Below are positions 37,895 through 50,203 of a stretch of DNA of 64,000 nucleotides, in pieces. Position 1 is the stretch's first letter, and the number at the start of each line of letters is the position of its first letter. The translations under genes and the position numbers were made by a program. The notes below the pieces were generated by a model that did no database searches, was not told the DNA's origin, and saw only the letters and a list, made by a program, of their open reading frames with translations. Origin of the DNA: Prevotella dentasini JCM 15908 (GTDB lineage Bacteria; Bacteroidota; Bacteroidia; Bacteroidales; Bacteroidaceae); assembly GCF_000614065.1 (NCBI RefSeq), contig NZ_BAKG01000009.1:1-64000 (forward strand), read 5' to 3'.

Positions 37895-38839
37895 CTACAG
37901 GATGGTCTTGTCGTTTCTGACCTCTTCGAGCGAGATGCCGAGGCAGTGGCAGAAGATGGCCTCACGGGCGAAGAGTCCGTTCCGTGCCTGCTGTATGTAG
38001 TAGGCGTGCGGGCTGTCGTCTACGTCGTAGGCAATCTCGTTGACACGGGGCAGGGGATGGAGGACGCGCATGTTCGGCTTGGCCATCGAGAGCATGTCGC
38101 GGTGGAGGATGTAGACGTTCTTCACGCGCTCGTATTCCATCAGGTCGGAAAACCGCTCTTTCTGCACGCGCGTCATATAGAGGATGTCTGCTCCTGCTAT
38201 AATCTCGGGCGTGAAGTCCTCGTGCTCCGTGAAGCGGATGCCGTGCTCGTGGCAGTAGAGCTTGTACTCCTCGGGCATGGCGAGTTCCTTGGGCGCGATG
38301 AAGTGGAAGGTGGGGTTGAAATGGCGCATGGCCATGATGAGGGAGTGGACGGTACGGCCGTACTTGAGGTCGCCGACCAAGTAGATGTTCAGGTTCTCGA
38401 GCGTGCCCTGCGTCTGGTGGATGGAATAGAGGTCGAGCAGGCACTGCGAGGGATGCTGGTGGGCACCGTCGCCGGCATTGACGATAGGGACGGGAGCCAC
38501 CTCCGAGGCGTACTGCGCTGCACCTTCTATGTGGTGGCGCATGACGATGGTGTCGGCATAGTTGGAGACCATGAGGATAGTGTCCTTGAGGGTCTCGCCC
38601 TTGCTGACGCTCGAGACCTTGGCATCGGTGAATCCGATGACGCGCGCCCCGAGGCGGTTGGCGGCCGTCTCGAAGCTGAGCCGGGTGCGGGTGGAGGGTT
38701 CGTAGAACAGGGTGGCGACGACCTTTCCCTTGAGAAGCTCCCGATTCGGATGCTTCTCGAACTCCTGTGCCATTTCAATAAGGTAGAGCAACTGCTCCCC
38801 ACTGAGGCACTGGATGTTCACAAAGTTATGCTTTTCCAT
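37895..38839 (-). CDS. pyrB: Aspartate carbamoyltransferase catalytic chain
   Basis: 314 residues, intact. It catalyses the second step of pyrimidine synthesis. The carbamoyl-phosphate motif [13 protein letters not shown] is at about residues 45-57, the [12 protein letters not shown] segment near 125-136, and HPLPRVNEI near 262-270. Co-transcribed with pyrI downstream. Confidence 0.97.
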   Translation of the reverse strand: MEKHNFVNIQCLSGEQLLYLIEMAQEFEKHPNRELLKGKVVATLFYEPSTRTRLSFETAANRLGARVIGFTDAKVSSVSKGETLKDTILMVSNYADTIVMRHHIEGAAQYASEVAPVPIVNAGDGAHQHPSQCLLDLYSIHQTQGTLENLNIYLVGDLKYGRTVHSLIMAMRHFNPTFHFIAPKELAMPEEYKLYCHEHGIRFTEHEDFTPEIIAGADILYMTRVQKERFSDLMEYERVKNVYILHRDMLSMAKPNMRVLHPLPRVNEIAYDVDDSPHAYYIQQARNGLFAREAIFCHCLGISLEEVRNDKTIL

Positions 38840-38860
38840 TTATGTCTTGATGTTTGAAGC

Positions 38861-39225
38861 CTCCCAAGTTCCTCCGGGGAGGAAGGTAAGTAGCGGGCGG
38901 TCCGCGTGTCTGCCGGCCTGCGACTCGTCTGCCTGTCAGCCCGTCTGTTCGTTTAGACCCTTACCCGACCGTAAAGTTACGGAAATAATCCGGAACGGCA
39001 AGTTATCCGATATGGAAAATTTTCCGCAAGAGAAAAAAACTATCAATAATTTTGCATATCCGCTGATTTGCATTATCTTTGCAGAATATTCCCGTCTGCA
39101 GGCCGGCGCGTGGGCAAGTCTACGAGTAGACGAGTTGAGGGTAGACGGGTTTTATGGGTACTTGCTCCTCCCCACGCATAGACAGGGAAGGCTCGCAAAG
39201 AAGCCTGAACACCGAATTTATATCA
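38861..39225 (+). promoter_or_regulatory. pyrB / penicillin-binding protein divergent region with promoter
   Basis: A good plus-strand promoter lies at 39051-39081: TTTG, 19 bases, TATCTTTG. Between it and the ATG at 39226 is a leader of about 140 bases containing the palindrome GTCTACGAGTAGAC and a run GAGTTGAGGGTAGACGGG, a short repeat also found as a variant near 7830 and 5440. A family B motif sits at 38861-38885. No further gene seen. Confidence 0.65.
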
Positions 39226-41524
39226 ATGAGAAGACATCTCGTACACATCCTCTGGGGCACATTGATTGCCGTCGTGGGCTTCGTCTGCGTTTTCTTCGTT
39301 TCGGTATGGAACGGATGGGTAGGCTATATGCCTGACATGGAAGAGCTTTCCAATCCTATCGACAAGTTTGCCTCGCAGGTCTATTCGGCTGACGGGAAGC
39401 TGATGGGAACGTGGAATCAGGACAACGCCAACCGTGTTGCCATCGACTACAACGGCCTCTCCCCACACCTTGTCCACGCCCTCGTGGCTACGGAGGACGA
39501 GCGTTTCTACGAACATTCCGGCATAGACTTCATAGCCTCGGGCGCGCTGTCATAAAAAGAGGCGTGCTCCGCCATGCCAGTGCAGGCGGAGGCTCCACCA
39601 TAACCCAGCAGCTTGCCAAGCAGGTTTACTCGGAGAAGGCTCACAGCACCATCGAGCGTCTGTTGCAGAAGCCCATAGAATGGATTATTGCCGTGAAGCT
39701 CGAACGGTATTTCACCAAGGAGGAAATACTGGCGATGTACTTCAACTACTTCGACTTTCTCCACAATGCGGTCGGCATCAAGCGTGCTGCCAACATCTAT
39801 TTCGACAAGGAGCCGCGCCGGCTCAATGTTACCGAGGCCGCCACGCTGGTGGGTCTGTGCAAGAATCCGTCCATGTTCAATCCTCTCCGCTATCCCGAGC
39901 GTTGCCGCGGCCGGCGCAATATCGTGCTGATGCAGATGCGCAAGTCCGGCTATATTACGCGCGAGGAATACAACGAACTCATAGAGCGGCCGCTCAATAT
40001 CCACTATACCAAGCGAAGCCCGTCAACGGAGCGGCAGACTACTTCCAGTCGTTCCTCCGCCAGTACATGATGGAGAAGAAGCCCGAGCGCGAGAATTATC
40101 AGGAGTGGCAGAACCGCGAGTTCGTGCTCGACTCCATAGCATGGGAGCAAGACCCCCTCTATGGCTGGTGCAACAAGAACCTGAAGCGCAACGGCGAGCC
40201 GTACAACGTGAACACCGACGGACTCCGCATCTATACGACTATTGATACGCGCATGCAGCAGTACGCCGAGAAGGCCGTGCGGCGTCATGTCGGAGGCTAT
40301 TTGCAGGCGCAGTTCAACATAGCCAACCGCTATAAGAAGAACGCACCCTTCTCGTCGCACCTCTCGCACAACACCATCAAGGCCATACTGAACCGCTCGT
40401 GCAAGCTCTCCACGCGCTATCTGAAGCTGAAGGAGCAGGGAGCTACGCCCGAAGAGATTAAGCGCAGTTTCCGGACGCCCCATGAGATGACGCTCTTCAC
40501 CTATCATGGCGACATTGACACGGTGATGACCCCGATAGACTCCATCCGCTACTACAAGTCGTTCCTCCGTTCGGCCTTCATGAGCATGGAGGTGAGGACA
40601 GGCGCGGTGAAAGCCTACGTGGGCGGCATCGACTACGAGCACTTCAAATACGATATGGGAATGGGCGGACGCCGTCAGGTCGGCTCCACCATCAAGCCCT
40701 ACCTCTACGCCCTCGCCATGCAGAACGGCATGACGCCTTGCAGCACCGCCCCCAACGTACAGCGTACCTACGGTGGCTGGACGCCTCGCAACGGGTCGCG
40801 TGCCCGGTACGGCCAGCAAGTGCCCCTCCGTTGGGGACTTCAGCAGTCCAACAACTGGATTTCTGCCTACCTCATCAGCCTTCTCGGGCCACAGCAGTTT
40901 GTGGGCATCCTCCACGATTTCGGACTGAATAATCCCGATATAGAGAAGAACGTAGGGCCTGTGCTCTGCCTCGGTCCCTGCGAAGTGTCGGTAGGCGAAA
41001 TGACCAGTGCCTACACCACCTTCGCCAACCACGGCATCCGCTGCGCCCCACTGTTCGTAACGAAGATAGAGGACAGCCACGGCAATGTGATAGCAAAGTT
41101 CCAGCCACTGATGAACGAGGTTATCTCAGAAGAGAGTGCCTACAAGATGATAGACATGCTCCGTGCCGTCGTCAACGGCGGAACCGCCAGCCGGTTGCGT
41201 GGCTACGGCCTGCGCGGCGACATCTGCGGAAAGACGGGAACGACGACCAACCACTCCGACGGATGGTTTATGGGCTTTACGCCGCAGCTTGTCAACGGCT
41301 GTTGGGTGGGCGGCGAAGACCGCGACATCCATTTCGATACCATGTCGCTCGGTCAGGGCTCTTCCATGGCACTGCCCGTCTGGGCCTATTACATGGAACA
41401 GGTCTATGCCGACAAGCGTCTGGGTTATCGTCCCGATGCGCGTTTCGACATTCCCAAGAGCTTCGACCCCTGCAACTCTGCCGATTCCGTTTCCATCAAC
41501 GGAATACAGGAAGTATATTTCTAA
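39226..41524 (+). CDS. Class A penicillin-binding protein 1A (two frame breaks)
   Basis: About 766 residues when repaired. It polymerises and cross-links peptidoglycan. One membrane helix (ILWGTLIAVVGFVCVFFVSV) is followed by the GT51 domain (EDERFYEHSGID with the catalytic Glu; GGSTITQQLAKQ), then a linker and the transpeptidase with STIK (serine nucleophile, GSTIKPYLYAL), SNN (QQSNNWISAYL) and KTGTTT. The first break is near 39538 (ATAGCCTCGGGC needs a C to read IALGRA), the second near 40013 (AAGCGAAGCCC lacks one base; KPVNGAADYF follows). The start at 39226 precedes the basic RRHL and helix. A strong hairpin follows at 41679. Confidence 0.9.
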
Positions 41525-41678
41525 AGGTTCTTGCTGCGCTTGCCGCTGTTCTGCCGCGTGGAGCTTTCGCAGGGTGTTCCACTTACAGAGACAGGGTTGT
41601 CCGCATCGTTGGTCGTCGTCGGAAAGAATACCAAATAAAATACCAAAAACATTAATTTCTCAAAACTGACTAATCTTG

Positions 41679-41710
41679 GCAGTCCGATTCGTGAGAGTCG
41701 GACTGCTTTC
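41679..41710 (+). terminator. Terminator of the penicillin-binding protein gene
   Basis: A perfect nine-pair stem GCAGTCCGA (41679-41687) / TCGGACTGC (41698-41706) with a ten-base loop, then TTTCC. Confidence 0.7.
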
Positions 41711-42022
41711 CGTTCCGGCAGGTTCTTCGTGCCCGATTGCCGCAGGGATGAAACAGCATCAGCAAGTGCCGTCCTGTGCTTTTTGGCACAGAATTTTTCC
41801 GTGCCGGACTCTCCTTCGTTTAATGCCCGGGGCAGCGGACTTGAAGCGCGGTGGAGGGATAATCATCCTCTCTTCTGACCGAAACGAGAGAGATACGGAA
41901 TACCCGTATCCCTTGTTTGCTTACATTCCAAAACTTTTATCCTTTCCTTCTCGTTTCTCGTTTTTTTTTCTTTACTTTGCAGAGATTATTTCCCACGGAG
42001 GCTTTCTCCACAAAGTAATGGT
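41711..42022. other. Gene-free leader upstream of tamB
   Basis: No gene seen. Near the end, a pyrimidine-rich tract and TTTACTTTGCAG at 41971-41982 resemble a -7 element 42 bases before the tamB start, but the -33 element is not clear. Confidence 0.4.
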
Positions 42023-45000
42023 ATGAAAAAGGTACTGAAATGGTTGGTGGGCATCGTTGCTGTCCCCATTCTGTTGTTTCTCATCCTGACGATGCTGCTC
42101 TATTGTCCGTCCGTACAGAACTGGGCGGCAAGGCGCGTGGCATCGTATGCCTCCGAGAAGACGGGAATGGAGATAAGCGTCGGCAGGGTCGGGCTGTCGT
42201 TTCCGCTCGACCTGCAGATAGACAGCCTGCGCGCGCTGCGTGTCAACGATTCCATTGCGCACCGCACCGATACCGTTGCAGATGTGGCGCGGCTTGTTGC
42301 GAAAGTGCAGCTGCTGCCCCTCATGGACGGCGACATAGAGGTGGACGAGCTGACATTCAGCGGTCTGCATGCCAATACCACCAATTTTATCGGCGACCTC
42401 CGCATCCGCGCCCGTCTCGACAGGCTTCATCTCGAGAGCCATGCCATACACACCGTGGGCGATTCCATCCGTATCAATGTCGCCGACATCCGTGGCGGAT
42501 GGCTTGATATAGCACTGGGCGACACCGTTCCCGACGATACCACTAAAGAACGTCCGCTATGGAAGATAGACATCGACCGGCTGCAGCTCGCTCAAACCGA
42601 CTTGCACTTCCATCTGCCGGGCGACACCATGAGCGTAAAGGCACGCTTCGGAAATGCCGTGGCACGGAGAACGCGCCTCCTTCTGCACGATAACATCTAC
42701 TCCATCGGCTCGCTCGACTGGCAGAAAGGAGCTTTCGACTATAATCTCAACTACGAGCCGCACGCCCGACGGGGCTTTGACGCTGCCCACATCGCCATGA
42801 CGGACGTTAATGTCGGGCTTGACTCGTTTCTATATGCCGCCCCACGCATCTACCTGCACATGAGGACGGCCAACCTGCGCGAAAAGAGCGGACTTGCCAT
42901 CGACGACCTGCGCGGACCGCTGCTCCTCGATTCCACGCGTCTTTCCCTTTCCTCTCTCTATCTGAAAATGCCCGGAACGGAGCTTTCCGGCCGCTTCGAT
43001 ATGGACCTTAATGCCTTTGCCGACAGCCATCCCGGACGCTTTTCCGTCCGTGCCGACGGCCATGTGTCGAAGTCAGATCTCCGTCCTTTCCTCACCTCGT
43101 TGCCGCAGCGTGTCTATGCGGCTGTCCCCTCCGTGCCGCTGACGGTTCAGGGCCGCTTGGAGGGCAACCTGCAATATGCTGCCTTCCGCAGCCTGCGGCT
43201 GGCAATGCCCCGTCATTTCGACTTCACGGCAACGGGATGGGCGTCGGGCATGACGGGCCACTGCAGTTTCCGTTCCGACTTGCGGATGGCAGGACGCGCC
43301 GACGACCTCCGCTTTGTAGCGAGACTCCTGCCGCGCAGCGTAGCCCGGACAATAGCTATCCCGCGCGGTATCGGACTGAACCTCAACCTGCGCCTGCGAC
43401 CCGAAAGATACTCGGGAAGGGTGCGGCTCAGCGAGGGCGGCGGAACTGCCGTAGCATCGGGATTCTACGACACTGCTACCGAAGCCTACCGCCTGCAGCT
43501 CCGGGCAAATGCGCTGCGGCTCGGACATTTCCTTCCCCGGCAGCCGCTCCGCCCCTTTACAGGGCGGATAGCCCTTGAAGGACGGGGGACCGACTTCCTC
43601 AGTCCGCGCTCCAGTCTCAGAATGAGCGCACGGATAGACCGCTTCCAGTATGGCAGTTATGTGCTCGACGGAATCCGCGGAAACATCAGCATGAATCATG
43701 GTAAGACCCTTGCACGCGTCAACAGCACGAACCCGATGCTCGGCGGCAGCTTCACCTATTCGGGACGGCTGACCGACCGCCTTGTTGACGGACATCTTCG
43801 CGGATGGCTTCACCGGGTAGACCTGCGCCGGCTGGGCATAATGACGGACCCTTACGTTGTCTCGGCATGGGCCGACCTCGACGTGCGTACCGACATGAAA
43901 GACCGCCATTATGCGAGCGGCCTGCTCCGGCAGTTCCGTCTCCACTCCGAGACGCACCGCGGCAGACGGCAGCTCCTTGCCGGAACGTTCAACCTCCGGG
44001 CCACCGTCAATGGCAGGAACATCGACTCCCACCTGCGCGGACGCCTCTCCGACGCCGGCCTGCAGGCCCTCGGACTCGTAGACAAGAACTATCACCTTGC
44101 TGCCGATGCCGACCTCGACTTCCGTTCCAACTCCTCTACCTATTATAATATAGCCGGACACATTGGCAGCCTCGCCCTCAGCGAACGACGTGGCAAGGAC
44201 ATCATTCCCCTCGTGGAAGGCGACTTTGACATCGATGCCGCCATGAAGGGCAAAGCAGTGGGCGGAAGATTCGACGGCTCTGTCGCCCGTGCCGACCTCT
44301 ATCAGCTCGGCATGACCAGTCAGCCGTTCACCCCACGGTTTACCGCCAGCCTCAATTTCTCTGCCGACGGAGCCGACGACCTGATGGTGCGCGGACTTGT
44401 AGGGGGACTCACCGTAGCGACGCGGCAGCGCGAGTATGCACCGGGCGACGTGTCAATCGATATCCTCAGCCGTCGCGACACCACGCATGCAGTTGTAGAC
44501 GGAGGCGATTTCCACCTCAATACTGACCTTGCCGGCAGTTACCGCGCGGCACTCTCGGCAGGCGAAAAGCTCTATGCTGACCTGACCGCACAGATAGCCA
44601 ACAAGCGCATCGACCAGTCGGCCCTTCGCCGGAGGCTCCCCACGGGCCATCTCGTGCTCCGCAGCGGAGAGGGAAACCTCTTCAGCCATCTCCTTGCCGA
44701 GCAGGGCTACATCTTCAGGTCGGCCGACCTCGACCTCTCCTGTTCGCTCCGGGGGCATCAACGGCAGTGCCCGGATAGACTCTCTCGTCAGTTCGGACAA
44801 CGTGCGGATTGACAGCATGCGCATGCAACTCGCCACCCACTCCGACCAGCTCGTCTACGACATTGCCGTACTTAACGGCCCTGCCAACGAATATCCCTAC
44901 AGAGGCTACCTGAAAGGTACATTCTACGAGCACGGCATCCGCTCCGACGTTTCCATCCTCGACCAGTACGACCGCGCAGGAGTTGCCCTCTCCCTGCAGG

Positions 45001-47108
45001 CTGCCATGGCCGACAAGGGCATACGGATGGGCATCACGTCAGACAAGGCCGTCCTCGGCTACAAGGAGTTCTCCGTCAACGATTCCAACTACGTCTATAT
45101 AGGCCGCGACCGCCGTCTCTCTGCCGACATGCGCCTGCTTGCCGACGACGGTGCGGGCGTGCAGCTGTCTACCGAGGATGCCGACACGACATCGCTTCAG
45201 AACTTCACCGTCTCCATGAACCGCTTCGAGCTGGGCAAGCTCCTTGCCATGCTACCTTTCGCGCCCAACATGCAGGGTACGCTCAACGGCGATTACCACG
45301 TGGTGCAGACGGCGGAAGACATGACCGTCTCGAGCGACATGACCATCCGCAACTTCGTCTACGAGAACTGCCCGATGGGAAATGTGGGCACGCAGCTCGT
45401 TTATATGCCAAAGGAAGACGGAACCCACTATGTCGACGGAATCATCACTCAAGACGACCGGGAGGTAGGCTCGCTTACGGGAACCTACAGCAGCGAGGGC
45501 CGTGGACGGCTCGATGCCGTGCTCGACATGGACCGCCTGCCCCTCGGCTACGTCAACGGCTTCGTGCCCGATCAGCTCGTCGGCCTGCGCGGCTACGGCG
45601 AAGGCTCGCTCTCCGTGAAGGGCCCGCTCGACCAACTCGACATCAACGGCGAGGTATATCTCGACTCTTCCTATATCGTCAGCGTCCCCTACGGCGTAGA
45701 AATGCGCTTTGCCAACGACCCCGTACTCATCAGGAACAGCCGCATAGAGTTCGAGAACTTCGAGATGTTCGCCAACAACGACTCTCCGCTCAATCTGGCA
45801 GGTTATCTCGACTTTGCCAATCCTGCACGCATGCAGATGGACGTGAGGATGCGAGCACGCAACTTCCAGCTCATCGATGCCCGGGAGAATCCGCGCTCGG
45901 AGGTCTATGGAAAGGCGTTTGTAGACTTTGACGGAAGGATGAGCGGCCTGCTGAGCAACCTGCGGCTGACGGGGCAGCTCGACGTGCTCGGCAATACCGA
46001 CATGACCTACGTGATGCGCGACGGTACGCTTACGACCGACTCCGAGCTGAAAGACCTCGTCAGGTTCACCCAACTCAACGACTCTACGCCCGACATCGTG
46101 GCGCGTCCCGACCTCACGGGCTTCTCCATGGCACTCTCCATAGGCATCGACGAGCAGGCCCACATCATCTGTTCGCTCAATGCCGACCACTCCAACTATA
46201 TCGACCTCTTCGGCGGCGGCAGCCTCCTCCTCAGCTACGACCCTGCCAACAGCGTGCAGCTCCGCGGACGCTATACGCTCTCCAACGGAGAAATGAAGTA
46301 TTCGCTGCCCGTCATTCCGCTGCGCACGTTCACCATACACGACGGCAGCTACCTCGAGTTTACCGGCGACCCGATGCAGCCCATCCTCAGCATTGTCGCG
46401 ACCGAGGAGGTGAAGACCAGCGTCTCCGAAGGACTGGGCGAGGGAAGGCTCGTCGGCTTCCAGTGCGGCGTAGCCCTCTCGAAGCGTTTCCCCAAGCCGG
46501 GCGTGGAGTTTATCATCAATGCTCCCGACGATCAGGAGATGCAGAACACGCTCAATACCAAGAGTACCGAGGAGCGGTCGAAGCTCGCCGTAACGATGCT
46601 TGCCTCGGGAATGTATTTCGACGCTACCAACACGTCGAGCACGAACACCGCCATGAACGGTGCTCTGGCGAGCTTCCTGCAAAGTCAGGTCAACAACATC
46701 ACGGGCAAGGCCCTCAACACCATGGGACTGGATATTACGGCCAACATGGAGAGTGCAGCCGACGTCAACGGCTCGCTCCATACCGACTATACCTTCAAGT
46801 TCTCGAAACGGCTCTGGGACAACCGCCTCCGCATCAACATGGGTGCGCGCGTCTCCACAGGCTCCAACTATTCGCAGGAGAACGGGGCCTACTTCGACAA
46901 CTTCTCGCTCGAGTACCGCATGAACAAGAAGGAGACCAAATACCTCAAGCTATACTATGAGCGCGAGGCCTACGACTATCTTGAGGGCAGTCTGAGCGAG
47001 TTTGGTGCCGGCTTCATGTGGAAGCGCAAGCTCGCCCACTTCCGCGACATCTTCCGCTTCAGGAGCAGGCAGCCTCTCGCCGTTCCTGCCGACAGCACGA
47101 AGCGGTAG
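42023..47108 (+). CDS. tamB: TamB-like translocation and assembly protein (one frame break)
   Basis: About 1695 residues when repaired. The N-terminal membrane helix (residues about 7-28) and the AsmA-like start (NWAARRVASYASEKTGMEISV, GRVGLSFPLDLQIDSLRAL) lead into a very long beta-rich repeat region and the C-terminal DUF490/TamB domain (near residues 1350-1690, including SVQLRGRYTLSNGEMKYSLP). Such proteins bridge the inner and outer membrane and move lipid or help outer-membrane assembly. The frame changes near 44753 in CTCCGGGGGCATC, a G run, and needs two bases added or one removed; both sides are intact. The TamL-type gene starts 50 bases downstream, so the two form one unit. Confidence 0.9.
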
Positions 47109-47158
47109 CCCCCTGCCGTCGGCCCGCGGCCTTTCCCATTCATAAAAAGCAATAGCCA

Positions 47159-49530
47159 ATGAAACATCTACTCATAGCCCTCCTTGCCCTTGCTCTCGTT
47201 GCCTGCTCCACCACCTCGGCCATTCCCGAGGGAGAGCAGCTCTATACGGGCATGGAGACGACCCGCTACAGCAACTACAAGCCGGGCGAGCACTATGCAG
47301 CCACGCGCGAGGAACTCGACGTCGTCCTTGCCACCAAGCCCAATGCCGCCCTCTTCGGGAGTCCGTCGGTACGCTCGCCCTTCCCCGTCGGTCTGTGGGT
47401 CTGGAACGCCTTTGTGGCAGACAGCAGCAGCCTCGGCCGCTTTCTGGTGCGCGCCTTCGGGTCGGCTCCCGTGCTGATGAGCTCCACCACGCCCGACCTG
47501 CGCGTCAGCGTCGGCGAGAACCTCCTTTCCAAGCGTGGCTACTTCAACGGGAAAATATCCTACCAGCAGGTTCCTCAGAAGAACCCGAAGAAGATGAAGC
47601 TCCGATACTCCGTGGACATGGGACATCTCTGGACGCTCGGCAGCATCCGCCACACGGGCTTTCCCCCCGAGGCCGACAGCCTGATAACGGCCGACTCGGC
47701 AAGGGCTGTCATCAGGGAGGGCGATGCCTTCGACGTCGCCACCCTCGAACAGGAGCGGCAGCGCATCACCACTCTGCTGCGCGACAACGGCTACTACTAC
47801 TATCAGAACAGCGACGCCAGCTATCTGGCCGACACGACCCTCATGAGCGGAAAGGCCGTCGTGCAGCTTCAGCTTGCCGACTCGGTGAAGCCAGAGAAGC
47901 TGCGGAAGTGGACCATCGGCAACCTGACGGTCAACTTTCAGCGCAGTTTCCTCGAGACCCTTTCCAACGAACAGCGTTTCGGCCCGATGCTCATACGCTT
48001 CAACGGTTCGCGCCCGCCTGTCAGGCTGCGCGCCCTCGCCAATTCGCTCCGGCTCAGGAGGGGCGACCTCTACAGCTATGCCCGGCATGAGGAGTCGCAG
48101 AACAAGCTCAACGCCACGGGCATCTTCTCCTCTACCAACTTCACTTTCACGCCGCGCGACAGCTCGGACACCTGCCGGATACTCGACATGACGCTCAACT
48201 GCATGTTCGACCGCCCCTACGACTTCTACGTCGAAGCCTACGGAAAGGGGAAGACAAGCGGAAAGTACGGGCCGGAGCTGATAGTCGGCCTTGCCAAGCG
48301 CAATGCCTTCCGTGGCGGAGAGCTGCTCAACATCCGCCTGCACGGTTCCTACGAGTGGTCGTCGCGCCGTACCGATGCCTACAATCCCGACCGCGTCAAC
48401 GACTATGCCTACGGTGCCGAGGCAAGCCTACGGTTCCCCCGTATCGTCAATCCCTTTCAGACGCCTCCGCGGAAGCGGTGGGCACGTATTCAGCGGCAGC
48501 GGGCCGAGGCACTGGCGAGGGGCGAGCAGCCTGCCCCCTTCAGGCGGAGGGAGTTCTACGACACGCCGACGACGACGCTCCGCGCCTCGGCCGACGTCGT
48601 CAACCGTGCCAACTACTTCAAGCGGCATGTCGTCTCGGGCGAGCTGTCCTACAACTGGAAGACGAGCGAGCGGAGCGAGTTCACCCTCACACCGCTCAGC
48701 CTGACCTACGAGTACATGCACCAGATTACGGCCCGCTACGACGAGCTGGCGGACAGCATGCCCTACCTGCGCGTCTCTATGGCGGACCAGTTCATCCCCA
48801 AGGCGAGTTTCGCCTACACCTATCAGAGTCCGGCAAGCTACCGCAGCCCCATTAAGTGGCAGACCACCGTCAGCGAGGCCTCCAACCTCCTCTCCTTGGG
48901 ATTTGTCTGTGCCGGAAGGAAATGGAGCGAGCGCGACAAGGAGATGTTCAAGAATCCCTTCGCGCAGTTCGTCAAGATAGAGACCAATTTCACCAAGCTG
49001 TGGGCCGTGGGCGGCAAGAGCAGCGTGGCGGCCCACGCCAACGCCGGAGCGGTGTGGACTTACGGAAACAGCACCATCGCCCCTTACACGGAGCAGTTCT
49101 ATGTCGGAGGTGCCAACAGCGTGCGTGCCTTCAATGCGCGCGAGATAGGCCCGGGACGCTACCGTTCCGCCTCCCGTGTGCGCTCCTACGTAGAACAGAC
49201 GGGCGACATCAAGGTGCAGCTGAACCTCGAGTACCGCCCCCATCTCATGGGAAGCCTCTACGGGGCAGTCTTCCTCGATGCCGGCAATGTCTGGACGATG
49301 CACGACGACAATGAGCGTTCGGGGAGCAAGTTCTCCGCATCCGGCTTTCTGCGGCAGATGGCACTGGCACGGGCGTAGGGCTTCGCTACGATTTGGGCTT
49401 CTTCATGATTCGCGTCGACTGGGGAGTGGGTCTGCACGTGCCCTACGAGACGGGTCGGACAGGCTTCTACAACGTCGATTCTTTCCGCGATGCCCAGACC
49501 CTCCACCTCGCCATCGGCCTGCCGTTCTAA
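47159..49530 (+). CDS. TamL: lipoprotein Omp85/BamA-family barrel (one frame break)
   Basis: About 790 residues when repaired. The signal peptide MKHLLIALLALALVAC ends in a lipobox, which marks the Bacteroidetes TamL subtype of TamA. POTRA-like domains (about 30-330, with GEHYAATREELDVVLATKP and LRRGDLYSYARHEESQNKLN) precede the 16-strand barrel. The lid-lock motif is VRAFNAREIGPG. The last strand ends LAIGLPF. The frame changes near 49367: ATGGCACTGGCACGGGC needs one G to read ALGTGVGLRYD; without it the barrel would stop 50 residues early. Works with TamB upstream. Confidence 0.9.
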
Positions 49531-49920
49531 GTGGGATGGCCGGAGCGGCAGGACGAAAACGGCACTTTCGGTTCGTGGAAACGGCAGAATGGATTGCCAA
49601 CACGGAGTATGAGACGAACAGCGGATAATGTGCAGCGGTCAGCAATCAACCCGTAGGGACAGGCCCTGTGCCTGTCCGCCACACTCGCATCGGACAGACA
49701 CGCGGTCTGTCCCTACATTTCCGCTTGCTGCAAACAGGGTGTTCGCGGCCGGAATCTGTCTTTTCTGCATCTTCTGTCTGCACCACAGGCGAGACGCTAT
49801 CTACCTATGGGAATCATTATCCCTAATGAGAACAACTGCCGTTTTCACCCAATGGTAACATTCTGCTATATTTTGATTTGCATCAAAAAAGCAGACTTTT
49901 TCTGCCATTCTCCTACAAAA
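49531..49920. repeat. Gene-free stretch with family C and A repeats
   Basis: A family C half-copy, GAAAACGGCACTTTCGG at 49554-49570. Family A at 49652-49679 (G-C type) facing 49691-49717 (A-T type). No gene found. Confidence 0.75.
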
Positions 49921-49923
49921 GTC

Positions 49924-49954
49924 TTTGCAGTTCCGCCTGTTCTCCTTATCTTTG
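49924..49954 (+). promoter_or_regulatory. Promoter of the ncRNA
   Basis: TTTG at 49924-49927, 19 bases, TATCTTTG at 49947-49954: an exact fit to the Bacteroidetes consensus. Confidence 0.85.
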
Positions 49955-49959
49955 CACCA

Positions 49960-50203
49960 TCAAAAGAAAAGAGTAATAAGATTGTTTAGGTTAGTAATTA
50001 TAGATTTAGGTTTGTAGTCAGGCAGAGTCCGAAATCCCTTTTGGCCTTGGCCGGAAGTGGAAAGGACGAAAGCCGCGAGCCTGTGAAGGCGAGTAAAACC
50101 GTTAGGGTTATTAGATTGATTTTTCAAGAAAACACCATGGCTGTCTGTCGACAGCGAGAAGTGCACAGCAATCGGGTCTTTCCCGATGGTTGTGCACTTT
50201 TTC
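49960..50203 (+). ncRNA. Structured non-coding RNA, ~244 nt, possible 6S-like (Bacteroidales-1)
   Basis: A perfect promoter (49924-49954) and a very strong terminator (50158-50203) delimit a transcript with no reading frame above background. Internal pairings include CAGGC with GCCTG enclosing GTCC with GGAC, a GCCTGTGAAGGC hairpin and a GGTTT/AAACC closing stem. Flanking segments near 49990-50010 and 50098-50120 are AT-rich. Size, own promoter, own terminator and isolated location fit the Bacteroidales-1 class, which has been proposed to be the 6S RNA of this order. I cannot align it, so the family name is tentative. Confidence 0.55.
50158..50203 (+). terminator. Terminator of the ncRNA
   Basis: AGTGCACAgcAATCGGG pairs with CCCGATggTTGTGCACT around a TCTTT loop, followed by TTTTTCC. 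Confidence 0.85.

Noticed and set aside
39226-41524. Programmed ribosomal frameshifting as an explanation for breaks in the penicillin-binding protein and other genes
   Set aside because: No slippery heptamer with a downstream structure is evident at the breaks, the genes belong to families not known to frameshift, and the breaks share a simple lost-G/C signature.
41711-42022. A protein-coding frame between the penicillin-binding protein gene and tamB
   Set aside because: The 116-codon frame here overlaps a terminator hairpin and the tamB promoter region and has no conserved features.
45252-46781. A 509-codon minus-strand frame inside tamB
   Set aside because: It is antisense to a continuous TamB domain and lacks any recognisable motif.
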